IMG/VR virus record: IMGVR_UViG_3300028892_000589
Coordinates: 1-23,003 of that record
Direction: 5' to 3' (one strand)
Length of the DNA: 23,003 bases
Origin: a virus
The notes under the pieces are model-generated. The model was not told the origin of the DNA. It ran no database searches and saw only the letters and a list, made by a program, of their open reading frames with translations. This document shows positions 4,948 through 14,431 of this stretch, in pieces. The position numbers and the translations under genes are program-made. Position 1 is the stretch's first letter. Each line of letters starts with the position of its first letter.

Positions 4948-6495
4948 CTAATCGGTTAGCTTTAAATATATTCTAACTGACGTGTTTAAAGGTTCGTTTT
5001 TCGCCACAATTTGGTTCACAAAACTGTCTAAATATATCTTATATCTAGTGCCAAAGTCTGTAATACTCCCCCATCGTTGCTGACTGTTAGAATCTTCTAA
5101 TTCTACATTTAAGTGGATGTTACCATTCATAATTATATTCTGAATGGTTGCTGCTCCCCCTATACCATGCACGGGTTCATCGATAAGATATGTGTCGTTA
5201 TTTCTCATGGTACTTACTAACGGAATCCCATTGTGCTCCTTGTATATACTATAAATTCCAGCCCGTATATGCTGCACAGTAAAACCGCTTTGCGCAATCC
5301 AACGGCATTTAATAAGTATTTCGTTTCCCTTATAAGTAACATCTTTGTATTTGATAAAAGCTAAGTTTTGAGTATCCGCATGATAGATATCTGACTTGAC
5401 GATTATTTGAACTTTATCACAATAGCCGCTTAAATTACTGCTTGAAGTGATTAAATTGTCATCTACATAAATGAAGACATCTTGCCCTATCTCGTCTCCA
5501 TGCCATCCGCCAATATAATCGCTTTCACCGTCTAACCTTATGACCCCTTCGTTATCCCCCGTGGTAATGCTATATAGAGGATCGAAATTAACCGAACAAA
5601 CGTAAACATCGGTTGCTCTCCAAACATCTACATTAATGCTATTATCAATAAATCTTTCGTACGTATGTCTAAGCCATCCATTTTTTTGATGGGTATAAAT
5701 AAAAAGAATATCCCCATTCTTGGTAAAGAACATTCTCTTTTCAGGTATATCAACTGTTAAATCAAACATTTTATTATAATCATTGTATTTGAAATCAGTT
5801 TGGATTCCTACCAATAATTCGGTGTATGGGTTGGCAGACTTCGCACATACAATAACGATTGATTTATCGTTTGGACCTGTCAAAAATGTTTTTAATGTTG
5901 TATCAATATTTGTTGCAGAAAATTGATAGTAACTGTTGATATCTGTTGATTCTGTAATGTTTTTTAAGGAATCCACTGTCATGCTGGATGTTGCTATTTT
6001 AAAATACCAATTTCCATCTTCCGCAGCTATAGGTTCTTTGATTATGGTATAGGTAGTGTTTGGTGAGCAAGGAACTATCATTGTTTTGAATCCTGCTGTT
6101 CGGGTTAGTTTCATTGTATTGGCTGATCCCGACAGATAAAAACTATTGGCCCACTCTCCATCAAACAGAGTGTCAGACCTTTTAGTGAAGAAACTTGTCT
6201 TGCTAGGTGTTACCGCTCTTGGAACAATATTACTGACGTTGACCGCTCCTTCGCCGACAACTGCCACGCTTCCTCCTGTCATCGCTTCTTTTACTTGTTG
6301 TGATAGCATTGTCATCGTAACTTGTTCGTTTCCGCCTTTGTCCATTTTTTTTATTTCAAGTTCATTATAGTTTCGAACAATTCCTTCTTCAATTTCATTC
6401 AATTTTTCAGTTGTCACAACTGCGCCAGCCTCAATATTCTGCGCCTCAGTTTTGCTCTCATCGTAATCATTCCAGTAATGTCTTTGATATGCCAT
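4948..6495 (-). CDS. Receptor-binding / tail fibre-type protein
   Basis: 515 residues from ATG 6495, directly after the stop of the tail-tip gene. The N-terminal 60 residues (HYWNDYDESKTEAQNIEAG, then VVTTEKLNEIEEGI) match the widespread anchoring segment of fibre and baseplate proteins in Gram-positive siphophages. A short helical stretch (about 50-75) leads to a long beta-rich region with many aromatic and Asn/Thr residues, fitting a carbohydrate-binding head. Being the last tail gene before lysis, it probably determines host range. No enzymatic motif is visible. The distal part is not one I recognise and is likely the variable portion. Confidence 0.8.
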   Translation of the reverse strand: MAYQRHYWNDYDESKTEAQNIEAGAVVTTEKLNEIEEGIVRNYNELEIKKMDKGGNEQVTMTMLSQQVKEAMTGGSVAVVGEGAVNVSNIVPRAVTPSKTSFFTKRSDTLFDGEWANSFYLSGSANTMKLTRTAGFKTMIVPCSPNTTYTIIKEPIAAEDGNWYFKIATSSMTVDSLKNITESTDINSYYQFSATNIDTTLKTFLTGPNDKSIVIVCAKSANPYTELLVGIQTDFKYNDYNKMFDLTVDIPEKRMFFTKNGDILFIYTHQKNGWLRHTYERFIDNSINVDVWRATDVYVCSVNFDPLYSITTGDNEGVIRLDGESDYIGGWHGDEIGQDVFIYVDDNLITSSSNLSGYCDKVQIIVKSDIYHADTQNLAFIKYKDVTYKGNEILIKCRWIAQSGFTVQHIRAGIYSIYKEHNGIPLVSTMRNNDTYLIDEPVHGIGGAATIQNIIMNGNIHLNVELEDSNSQQRWGSITDFGTRYKIYLDSFVNQIVAKNEPLNTSVRIYLKLTD

Positions 6496-8238
6496 TTATC
6501 CTTCACCTACCCTTTCTAATTCTTCAATTCTACTTTCCAAGTTTTTTATAGCTGAAAAAAGTAAATATATTAGTTTTGACTCTGAAACATTTCCTTCTAA
6601 ATCTAAAACAGAACTATCTGCCACGAACTCTTCAGAAAGTAGTATTCCCAATCCATTATTTCCATTTGCCAAATAATCAAACGAAACTATATCGGTATTT
6701 TTGATAGCTTGTATTGCTAAATCGCCATCAAATATAACCGGATTGCTTATTTGATCCGCAGATAAATTCGAGATAATTTCGCTAGCGTTATGTAGAGAAA
6801 CCATCCCGTCAGAAAATTTAACTTTATTTTCATCATCAATCTTAGATTCGATGAACTGTTCATCAAAGTTTATCTTTAGTCCATTTCCGTTAAATTCCCC
6901 TTTGAGTTTTTCAGCTTGAATATCAGCAATTTTTTCTCCCGAAATAGAGCTGTCATCGATTTCAGTGTTTGCATTTATTCTTACTTTTCTAGGATTTATT
7001 CGTAAAGGATTGTTGTCGGGATCTTTTTCTTCAGACAAATTAATCTGCTCAATGATTTTTTCTTTGTCGATCATTTCATTTTTAACACTTGCAACTTGAG
7101 CTGCTACAGCTTTGACCCCAGAATCAGCTTTACTCTTATATGCTGTTGTTGCGTTCGAAACTGCTTCTGCTTCTGCTGAACTAGTTGCACGCAACCCTCC
7201 GTTATAGGACAGCGTGTATTTCAAATTAGGTATCTTGTATTGATTGCCTTCGATATCTTCGACAATCATCCAGTCTCCTGCTTCTATCGAAGGGATACCA
7301 CGCCATTCAATATTGAATGGATAATACTCGATCGAGCTAAGCAGCGAGAATATGTCTTGCAAATCAGCTTTACTAACAAATGGATTATCGATTTCTAATT
7401 GATTACCTGTGGTAGATCCAACTGTTATACTAGCCGAATCGCCCGCTGGGGAATTTGTCAATCCACTGATTTTATATTTCAAATCATTTTTGCTTAGGCC
7501 TTTCGAATAGTACAAATCTGTATTGATAATCTTCACAGTATCGCTACCACTCTTTAGTTGAAGTACATCATATTTAGAAAACTTGATGTATCCTGCTACG
7601 TACTGGGAAATATAACCCAACATTTGCCTAATGGTTAAGTCTGTTGGTATAGTTGTGATTTTTTTATCTGGCAGTTGTAAGAATGTTTCAACATCCATGG
7701 CAACACCTGCTTGATAGCACGCATCTGCGGCTACATCAAATAGCTTGGCTGGGAAAGTTACCGTTGGATTGTATGTGCCTTCCAGAAACAAAACTGAGTC
7801 CATACAATTTATAGTTGTTGTTTTTTCATTCTCGTCAACATCTACATGCTCGCTAACAAAAAAAGTGCCTAACCGAACGTACTCGATTGGGTTATCATAA
7901 AAAATCTTGTTCAGATAGCTGCCTATTCTCATTTTGTTAGTCTTATTCACATATTTTCTTGCTTCAGAACCTGTTTTTTGTTCCCGTTCAATACCCAACT
8001 CAACAATTACTTTGTCTAGTTCACTGATTCCGCGAACTATCTTGTCAAGCGTGATAGAAACATAATCAGAAAAAACAGACCCGATTTGATAACCAGGTCC
8101 GTTTATACTTCCAGATTCAAATTTTATATTGAAAATATCAGCTTCAGTAAATGACTGATCATTAATAGTGATCCGTGCATAAATTTTACGTTCGTTTTTC
8201 TCGAAAGCTTCATTGAATTTAATACTTGATTTCAACAT
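6496..8238 (-). CDS. Tail-tip / tail-associated structural protein (Tal-like)
   Basis: 580 residues from ATG 8238, chosen over the TTG at 8253 because GAGGAG lies 7 nt before it. The first 350 residues are beta-rich, with mixed motifs (KIYARITINDQSFTEADIFN, later PFNIEWRGIPSIEAGDWMIV) seen in baseplate hub or Tal N-domains. The middle (about 375-430) carries alanine-rich and charged helices. The end contains repeated small beta motifs and a short coiled coil (AIKNLESRIEELERV) that could trimerise. Position after the Dit-like protein and before the receptor-binding protein supports a role in the adsorption apparatus. No peptidase motif is seen. Confidence 0.75.
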   Translation of the reverse strand: MLKSSIKFNEAFEKNERKIYARITINDQSFTEADIFNIKFESGSINGPGYQIGSVFSDYVSITLDKIVRGISELDKVIVELGIEREQKTGSEARKYVNKTNKMRIGSYLNKIFYDNPIEYVRLGTFFVSEHVDVDENEKTTTINCMDSVLFLEGTYNPTVTFPAKLFDVAADACYQAGVAMDVETFLQLPDKKITTIPTDLTIRQMLGYISQYVAGYIKFSKYDVLQLKSGSDTVKIINTDLYYSKGLSKNDLKYKISGLTNSPAGDSASITVGSTTGNQLEIDNPFVSKADLQDIFSLLSSIEYYPFNIEWRGIPSIEAGDWMIVEDIEGNQYKIPNLKYTLSYNGGLRATSSAEAEAVSNATTAYKSKADSGVKAVAAQVASVKNEMIDKEKIIEQINLSEEKDPDNNPLRINPRKVRINANTEIDDSSISGEKIADIQAEKLKGEFNGNGLKINFDEQFIESKIDDENKVKFSDGMVSLHNASEIISNLSADQISNPVIFDGDLAIQAIKNTDIVSFDYLANGNNGLGILLSEEFVADSSVLDLEGNVSESKLIYLLFSAIKNLESRIEELERVGEG

Positions 8239-8242
8239 ATAA

Positions 8243-8605
8243 TCACTCCTCAATAAAACTTAGGGTTAAACCTTCCCACTTCATAGCTTGAAACTTATCA
8301 TTCCAAGAATATGAAGCGGCAGTCCTATCCCCTACGTAAAATCTTTTAGTTGTATTTCCGCCAACTTGCGGATCAGGATATGAAACCGAGAAAAAAGCAG
8401 CAGATACTTTTGATAGTATTTGTGATATTTCACTGTCAGATAGTGGTCCCCAAGCAATATCAAGCTTTACTTTCTCTGCGATTATATCTCTGATCATTTT
8501 CCCGCTGGCGTTTCTTCCAGTAGAATCAGCATCAATCGTTTGGATACTTGCTGAAAAAGTCTTGGGTGGCTTGACCACGCTCCCATTGATACTTAAGTTT
8601 GCCAT
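8243..8605 (-). CDS. DUF6711-like tail protein (probable Dit role)
   Basis: 120 residues starting MANLSINGSVVKPPKTFSAS with a strong TAGGAGGGTGG site. The pattern NG-VVK-P, IQTIDADSTGRNASGKMIRD and ID-ADS-GR matches the DUF6711 proteins of lactic acid bacterial phages, as far as I recall that family. In these phages it is the first gene after the tape measure, where the distal tail protein usually lies, so it probably forms the short Dit-like ring linking the tail tube to the tip. It is much shorter than a full Dit, with no carbohydrate-binding insert. Confidence 0.75.
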   Translation of the reverse strand: MANLSINGSVVKPPKTFSASIQTIDADSTGRNASGKMIRDIIAEKVKLDIAWGPLSDSEISQILSKVSAAFFSVSYPDPQVGGNTTKRFYVGDRTAASYSWNDKFQAMKWEGLTLSFIEE

Positions 8606-8617
8606 CTTACCACCCTC

Positions 8618-11600
8618 CTATTTTCCGATTACTGGATTAACGCCAGTTTGTTTCTCAATTTTTTTTATTTCTTCTAGTACAACTGTGGCTAAGGTAGCAC
8701 GATCAACTTTAAGATTGACTTCCGTTCTTGTAGGAGTTGGATTGTCGCCGCCTCCATTACCCGGACGATTCAACAACATCAATAGAATGCGATAAAGTTC
8801 ATCCGTTCCCATTGATTGCGAAGGCGTGCTCTGGTTGTTGAAACTTGAAGACATGCTAGATACACTTGCCGGTTCTGTGAACATTTCTGGCAAAACAAGG
8901 CTTGAGTTGAACATATCAAGCCCAAGATACTCAACAGCTTGTTGAATCAGTTCAGCAGCACGTTGAGGTCTCTCAAGTGGAATGACCATCTCTTTCTTGT
9001 TGCCTTCTCCCATACGATATAAACCGTCTTGAGTAACTAAGCCACCGTTCTCATATCCAACACCTCGATAAGCTGCTGCCAATGATCCGTACCGACTTAA
9101 TGCATATCTCATAGAAGCCAAAATATTCGACATTGGGTCCCAAATATTTTTGTTGTACGGGCTTCTTGCATATGCTCTAAAGGTTGGATCAATAACCTGC
9201 ATCAAACCTTTTGAAGGTGTGCCATTTTTGGCGTTGATATCCCAATTGTTGATAGCGTTAGGGTTACCATTTGATTCAGTCTTCATTTGGTAAAGCGTGC
9301 GATTTGCATTGGCTAGTGAGTAAATTCCTAGTTTGTTCAATGCGCTATTGACAGTCGAACGCCATCTTTCTACTGATGAACCATACTTACCAGCAACTGC
9401 TGCACCTCCAGATGCACCAAACGAAGCATTCTTGTCAATGTCGCTTGCTCCGAGTGAGCCGTTGATATGCAAATGATCGTAATGGTCATTCTGCGGCCAT
9501 CTTACCCAACTTCCGCTCGATCCAGTACCAGACATTCCTTTTCGGTCTCGAACTTTACCTTGAGTGATTACGTAAGCTACTTTTGAAGCAAAGTTATCAA
9601 ACACCCAGTTCGCTGGAGCAAAGTATTTCGAAGATCCGTTCATACTTGCTGGATAGGCGACATCAATTGCTTGATGCTTTCCGTGGGAATGTGGATCACC
9701 TGGTCTAAAGCCAGAAGTGATTCTCATACCAGGATATCGATCGACAGTTTTTCTAGCGATATCATATAGGTATTTGTATACACCCCAACTCCCCATTGAT
9801 CCATCAAACGAAATATTTTGTGCTTCATATCCTGCATTGAACTTCGATTTAAACCATTCATAAGAACCTTCTGCGATCGTACCAACGGAACCTTTCGCCA
9901 TTGATAGAGCCGGTTCAACAGCACCTTTCAAGTTAACGAACTTAGAAATTGCAGCATTCAAAAGCTTCTTCGGATTTGATGCATAAGACCAAATATCCGA
10001 TGCAATTTCTTTTGCACCATTCCATTTCTCTTTAAACCATTCACCTATACCATTTGCATAGGCTGGTACGCCATACATCGCAGCAGTCTTTGGACCACTT
10101 AAAACAGACGTTCCTTTTGGTAGATCGACCATTAGATTTCTTTGCGCCGGAAAGATACCAGTACGTCCATCTGGTGTCCGGTAAGCTTCCTGATAATTAG
10201 AACCTAGTCCGTCGTTGACCAGAGCCATGCCGCCTGGATGATACCCAGTACCTTTAGCATAAGTAGGAATTGTCCATTTTTTCAAAGCGCTACTTCCTGC
10301 ACCAACTTTGTTTAGTACCCAGTTGATACCGCTGATTACACCGTTGACACCTTTTCCGATAACTCCGACCATTCCGTTGAAAATTTTTCCAGCGCCTTCT
10401 TTGACGGATTTGACACCATTGCTCAAACCTTTACCAATCTTGCTACCTAATCCGGTTGCCCAACCAGTGATTTTATCGAAAGCTTCAGAAGCATTTTTCT
10501 TCATTGTTTCAAAAGATCCGCCCATACTAGTCTTAAGATTAGAGAACGCTGTACTTGCTTTTGATTTTGCATTTCCTGCTGCTGTTGTAACTTTGTCTTG
10601 TATTTCATTCCATTTTTCAACGGTATTCTTTTTGACGTTACTCCATCGATCAGAAATGTTCGTTCTAAGTTCTTGTAAACGTTTGGATGCATTATCCTTA
10701 GCAGTTCTTGCTTTGTTTGATACATCTGTAGAAAAAGTGTCCCAAGTTTCTTTGGTATTCTTCTTGATGTCACTCCATCGTCCGCTAACATTCTTCCAAA
10801 TATCAGAAGCTTTTTCCGAAACAGTTTTCTTGGCGTTGGCCCAAGTATCACTGGTCCATTTTTGAACATTTCCCCAAGTATCAGAAACAAATGTCATGAT
10901 GCTGCCAAACTTGTCATCTATGACATCTTTAAGTTCACCAATCGCTTTTTTAGGATTCTTAACTGCGTTAGCAACTTTTTCTAACACGCCAGCAAGAATT
11001 TCTAACCCTTTTGTCAAGAGTTCAATTTGTCCAATAATCAGGAATTTAGCCACCTGAGCAAGAGGAACAATAACGACATCCCAGAACCATTTAAAGATTG
11101 GTTTGAAAATCTCAATCACTTGGTTCAGCACATCTAGAGCAGCTGATAGATAATCAAAATATTTGGGCACGTAGTCTTCAATGTAAAAACTTGCCAGTGG
11201 CAACAATACGTTTTTATACAACCACTCAAGCCCATCACCTACATTTTTCAAGATTGGACGAATCGATTTGAATAATTCATCTATAGCTTTGAGTAATGGT
11301 GTGAAATCAAGATTCTTCGCCCATTCTTCAGTCGCTTTGGTCATGCCGTTGATATTACCTAATAAATCATCTACTGCATCAAGGATTGTTCCGAAGATTG
11401 ATTCTCCAACTTTTCCTTCTTTCCAAGCCTTTTTAAGTTGCTCAGCAATGTTGCCGATTGTGTTGAAGATATTCGTATAGATTTCAAGGATGTTCGCAGC
11501 TATACTTTCTCCACGACCATCGTTCCATGCATTACGAAAAGCAACAGCCACTTCATGAAGCAATTCAAGGATTCGGTTCCACATATCGAAAATGGATTGA

Positions 11601-13510
11601 ATCAAGCGTGTTCCTCGTCCTTTGTCTTCCCAAGCTCGTTTGAAAGCACCAGCGATATCACCGATTATTCCGAGTACATCTGCCAAAAGAATAAGGATGT
11701 TCTCGATAAACTTTTGACCAGTTCCGTTTGTCCAAACTTCCATAAATGACTTGCCGATAGCAGAAGCTAGACCTATTACTTCACCTAATGCATACTTCCA
11801 AGCATCGATCACTCGTTGTCCTTGATTTTTCCATGCATCTTGGAAAGGTTTGAAGAAATCCTTCAAAATATTTTGAATATCCTTCATCCATTTGGGCGTA
11901 GAATAGTTACCAGTTGCAGACCCAAAATCAATACCAGGAGCAGGATCTTCTTTCTTTGCATCATCAGTATTCATCGTTAGCTTGTTGATTTGATCAAATC
12001 CCATTAACGATCGTTGCAGTTTTTTGACTTTCTCATTGGCCTTATTTGCAGAAGAACCAGTATCGTTCAGCGCTTGGATATTGTCATACAATCCACTAGC
12101 GCCTTGTTTTGCCGCGTCATAGGTTGTCCCGAATAACATTGCAATAAATGAAGCAAGCTGCCCCGTGAGTTGGGCCACTGTACTCATTAACGCATTCAAC
12201 GCTGGTAAGATTGCCGTGTATATTGGATAGAATGCCGTCATAAGATTGACTTTAATCTGATTCAACGAGGCGCTGAATTGATCGTTCGTTTTCAATGCTG
12301 ACATCATACCGCTAGCCATTTTGGTGATTGCGCCACCTAATAATTGATACACAACTAATGAAGGTAGCAAGTATTTCATTGACTGGCCAAAAGCGTTTGT
12401 GCTTCCAGTCATTCTGTTTGTTCCGGCCGTTACTTTATTGGAGTTACTAGAAAATAGACTTCCGAACTTTCCAATAAATCCAAGAGAGTTCCTTAAGCCA
12501 TTTCCGACGCTCCCAAATCCATGAGAAACTGCATTGGACATGCGGTTGAATACACCGCCATATTTAGAAACAGCTCGCTCAGATTGTTTCAATCCTGTAC
12601 CCGTCATACTAGCGCCGCTAGAGGCGTTACCCGTTTGGATGGATGATTGTCCTAATGCGGAGTTAACACGTTGTAGTGCCTTTCTCAGTGCGTCTGCGCG
12701 GTCTTCAGTTTGTGCGTATTCCTTTTGCAAACGATCATTATCACTTATAAGCTTATTCATCTTGATTGATTGTTTTTGAATCTCACCAGACGTTTTCAGT
12801 GATTGAGGAGTATCTTCATAATTCTTGAATCCAGATGTAAAGCTGCCTGTTGGCACACGTTGGTCGTTGTACTCCGCCTTCAACGTCCGAATTCGTTTTC
12901 GCATCGCTTCAATTTGGGCTTCGTTTTGGCTCATGCCTTTTGTTATATTTTCCAAGGAAGACGGAACAGCGTCTAATTCACGCTTAATTGTATTACCCAT
13001 ACCTTTTGCTTGATCTTGAAACTTAGTCATCTGTGCCTGCGCTCGAGCGATTTGTTCATCGTATTTAACGACTTTCCCTGTATCTCCTTGACTAGATGCC
13101 GTTTGCCTTTGCGATTTCAGATAAGCAACCTTTTCTTGTGCTGCTTTCGCTTGTCCCATCTTGGCGTTGATCTCATTCACCATCGCATCGATTTCCTTGG
13201 TCACTTTCGGACGAGCTTTACGTACACCTGTTGCAAAGTTATCACCAGCCGCTTCAGACGATTGCTTTGTTGATCGTTCGAAGTTTGATAACGTCTTTTC
13301 GAGTGCTTGATTCATTTTTTCTAATTGTTTCGTGAAATTGCTAGCGCCTTTTTCAATATCCATATTTTTCTCTGTGCGATCCATTGAGTTACCGGACATT
13401 TGTTGGATTCTACTCATTGCACCCTCAATTTTTGGCAATACACTCTCTAGGGATTGCTCAACTCGAGCAGTATTGATATCTAATAAGACTTCAAGTGTTT
13501 CTAATTCCAT
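8618..13510 (-). CDS. tmp: Tail tape measure protein with M15-like peptidase and lytic transglycosylase domains
   Basis: 1630 residues. The N-terminal 300 are coiled coil, with hydrophobic segments at roughly 375-460 (PSLVVYQLLGGAITKMASGM and LPALNALMSTVAQLTG). Residues about 880-1030 form Trp-spaced helical repeats (DTWGNVQKW, DTWANAKK, DIWKNVSGRW, DRWSNVKKN), typical of the tube-spanning rod. Near 1262-1350 lies a zinc peptidase-like domain: SHGKHQAID supplies H-x6-D and DHYDHLHIN the HxH, as in M15 or related D,D-peptidases. Near 1410-1485 lies an SLT lytic transglycosylase with TESNGNPNAINNWD, SKGLMQVI and AYRG. The protein sets tail length and should open peptidoglycan during DNA entry. 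AGGTAGGTGAG precedes ATG 13510. Confidence 0.95.
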   Translation of the reverse strand: MELETLEVLLDINTARVEQSLESVLPKIEGAMSRIQQMSGNSMDRTEKNMDIEKGASNFTKQLEKMNQALEKTLSNFERSTKQSSEAAGDNFATGVRKARPKVTKEIDAMVNEINAKMGQAKAAQEKVAYLKSQRQTASSQGDTGKVVKYDEQIARAQAQMTKFQDQAKGMGNTIKRELDAVPSSLENITKGMSQNEAQIEAMRKRIRTLKAEYNDQRVPTGSFTSGFKNYEDTPQSLKTSGEIQKQSIKMNKLISDNDRLQKEYAQTEDRADALRKALQRVNSALGQSSIQTGNASSGASMTGTGLKQSERAVSKYGGVFNRMSNAVSHGFGSVGNGLRNSLGFIGKFGSLFSSNSNKVTAGTNRMTGSTNAFGQSMKYLLPSLVVYQLLGGAITKMASGMMSALKTNDQFSASLNQIKVNLMTAFYPIYTAILPALNALMSTVAQLTGQLASFIAMLFGTTYDAAKQGASGLYDNIQALNDTGSSANKANEKVKKLQRSLMGFDQINKLTMNTDDAKKEDPAPGIDFGSATGNYSTPKWMKDIQNILKDFFKPFQDAWKNQGQRVIDAWKYALGEVIGLASAIGKSFMEVWTNGTGQKFIENILILLADVLGIIGDIAGAFKRAWEDKGRGTRLIQSIFDMWNRILELLHEVAVAFRNAWNDGRGESIAANILEIYTNIFNTIGNIAEQLKKAWKEGKVGESIFGTILDAVDDLLGNINGMTKATEEWAKNLDFTPLLKAIDELFKSIRPILKNVGDGLEWLYKNVLLPLASFYIEDYVPKYFDYLSAALDVLNQVIEIFKPIFKWFWDVVIVPLAQVAKFLIIGQIELLTKGLEILAGVLEKVANAVKNPKKAIGELKDVIDDKFGSIMTFVSDTWGNVQKWTSDTWANAKKTVSEKASDIWKNVSGRWSDIKKNTKETWDTFSTDVSNKARTAKDNASKRLQELRTNISDRWSNVKKNTVEKWNEIQDKVTTAAGNAKSKASTAFSNLKTSMGGSFETMKKNASEAFDKITGWATGLGSKIGKGLSNGVKSVKEGAGKIFNGMVGVIGKGVNGVISGINWVLNKVGAGSSALKKWTIPTYAKGTGYHPGGMALVNDGLGSNYQEAYRTPDGRTGIFPAQRNLMVDLPKGTSVLSGPKTAAMYGVPAYANGIGEWFKEKWNGAKEIASDIWSYASNPKKLLNAAISKFVNLKGAVEPALSMAKGSVGTIAEGSYEWFKSKFNAGYEAQNISFDGSMGSWGVYKYLYDIARKTVDRYPGMRITSGFRPGDPHSHGKHQAIDVAYPASMNGSSKYFAPANWVFDNFASKVAYVITQGKVRDRKGMSGTGSSGSWVRWPQNDHYDHLHINGSLGASDIDKNASFGASGGAAVAGKYGSSVERWRSTVNSALNKLGIYSLANANRTLYQMKTESNGNPNAINNWDINAKNGTPSKGLMQVIDPTFRAYARSPYNKNIWDPMSNILASMRYALSRYGSLAAAYRGVGYENGGLVTQDGLYRMGEGNKKEMVIPLERPQRAAELIQQAVEYLGLDMFNSSLVLPEMFTEPASVSSMSSSFNNQSTPSQSMGTDELYRILLMLLNRPGNGGGDNPTPTRTEVNLKVDRATLATVVLEEIKKIEKQTGVNPVIGK

Positions 13511-13520
13511 GCTTTCTCAC

Positions 13521-13997
13521 CTACCTTTCTTCTATGAGTTTTCTTCTTTCTCTTGTTGCTTTGATAGCCTGAGCTTGGGCCAAGAAAATTTCTTGCTCAC
13601 GCTGCATAGCTTCTTGCTTTGTTTCTTCTTCGGTCTTCGCTTCTTCAACCGCCTGTTCAATTTGTTTGAGAAAAGGATAAGCGTCTTCGAACCCAGGCAT
13701 GTGTTTAGGGTCGTTAAAAGCATAGATTGATAATTTTTGCTGCGCATAATCAAAATATGCCCTCTCTCTCATTTCATTTTCTTTTATCCGCTTGTTGGCT
13801 TGAACTTGTATCATGATTTCCTCAAGTGTCATTCCCCAATACTCTGTAGAAGGGATTCCTGCTTCAACAGCTTGTGGGTACATGAATTCAAGCATTTCGG
13901 ATAGATTATCGAAGTTTTTTACAGAAGACTGTCTTCGCTGTTCGTTTGATCCAAAGATTCCCCATCTGTCGCTTCGTTCGCCGTTTCTTTCTTTCCG
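13521..13997 (-). CDS. Tail assembly chaperone, T part of the GT frameshift protein
   Basis: This frame is entered by -1 slippage at 13997-14003 inside the upstream G gene and stays open to 13521, giving a 268-residue GT fusion (110 from G plus 158 from here). An ATG at 13895 (MLEFMYPQAVEAGIPST) could open a 124-residue ORF but has no good ribosome site, so the fusion is the likely product. The sequence carries EYWGMTLEEIMIQVQANKR, a typical T-domain segment, and a charged Glu/Gln-rich helix at the end. It sits directly before the tape measure, as in lambda and relatives, where GT brings tube subunits to the tape measure. Confidence 0.85.
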   Translation of the reverse strand, partial: RKERNGERSDRWGIFGSNEQRRQSSVKNFDNLSEMLEFMYPQAVEAGIPSTEYWGMTLEEIMIQVQANKRIKENEMRERAYFDYAQQKLSIYAFNDPKHMPGFEDAYPFLKQIEQAVEEAKTEEETKQEAMQREQEIFLAQAQAIKATRERRKLIEER

Positions 13998-14326
13998 AAA
14001 AAACCAGCTTCATCCAAGAAGTCGTTGATTTCACCAAATAGATCCATCGTTGTTTTTCCTGATTCAATGTATTGCTCGAACGCATCAACGATTGCTTTAT
14101 CTGTCACGCCGCTTGTTTTATTGGCGCCTTGTAAGATAATCAATAAACTGTTGGCTGGTGGTAATTTGATTTCGCCTTGCTTTTTAACAAACAGTCCCAT
14201 AATCCCTTCATCTAAGCGCTTTTCGATTGCTAAAATCGATTTACCGTCTAAACGAAGTTGTAAATTTAGCTCTCCTAATTGAAATGTTTTAGTGTTTGGC
14301 ATTTGTACTACGTTGTTTTTTGACAT
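13919..14326 (-). CDS. Tail assembly chaperone G
   Basis: 135 residues from ATG 14326 behind AGGAGG. The protein has LGELNLQLRLDGKSILAIEK near the N-terminus and an ANSLLIILQGANK segment, the look of tail assembly chaperones of Gram-positive siphophages. The C-terminus after residue 110 is an acidic tail (TDGESLDQTNSEDSLL) that is replaced in the frameshifted product. It coats the tape measure during tail assembly and is not part of the mature virion in related phages. Its gene follows the terminator at 14345-14381, so its level is probably lower than that of the major tail protein. Confidence 0.85.
   Translation of the reverse strand: MSKNNVVQMPNTKTFQLGELNLQLRLDGKSILAIEKRLDEGIMGLFVKKQGEIKLPPANSLLIILQGANKTSGVTDKAIVDAFEQYIESGKTTMDLFGEINDFLDEAGFFGKKETANEATDGESLDQTNSEDSLL
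13997..14003 (-). promoter_or_regulatory. -1 frameshift site T-TTT-TTC
   Basis: In the reading frame of G the codons are GGT TTT TTC GGA (…EAGFFG). The heptamer T TTT TTC is a canonical X-XXY-YYZ slippery site. After a -1 slip the frame reads CGG AAA GAA and stays open through the T ORF. The shift happens after codon 110. Confidence 0.88.
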
Positions 14327-14344
14327 GTATGTTTCCTCCTAATT

Positions 14345-14381
14345 TATAAAAATAGAGACTAAGGATTATCCCTCAGTCTCT
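14345..14381 (-). terminator. Intrinsic terminator after the major tail protein
   Basis: On the minus strand AGAGACTGAGG-GATAAT-CCTTAGTCTCT forms an 11-bp stem with one G-U pair, followed by ATTTTTATA. It lies between the abundant major tail protein and the low-abundance chaperones, so partial termination could set their ratio. The stop of the possible tail-protein extension (14366-14368) falls in its loop. Confidence 0.8.
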
Positions 14382-14431
14382 GATTCGTTTACGTTATCTT
14401 CCTCAGTAATATTGAGGGTTGTTACGCCCCC
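14366..14431 (-). other. Possible -1 frameshift extension of the major tail protein
   Basis: The tail gene ends CCG GGG GCG TAA. A -1 slip of the Gly codon GGG within the G5 run (14427-14431 holds the C5 on the + strand) lets reading continue as GVTTLNITEEDNVNESETEG and stop at 14366. The product would be 158 instead of 139 residues. The extension looks like real coding sequence and uses the otherwise empty gap, but there is no classical X-XXY-YYZ heptamer. Confidence 0.5.

Noticed and set aside
10308-10865. Long + strand ORF (185 codons) opposite the tape measure
   Set aside because: Shadow of the repeated helical region of the tape measure; no ribosome site and an implausible composition.
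10501-10890. Trp-spaced repeats in the tape measure seen as DNA repeats or an insertion
   Set aside because: The periodicity is at protein level in a continuous frame, as usual for tape measures; the DNA copies are too divergent for recent duplication.
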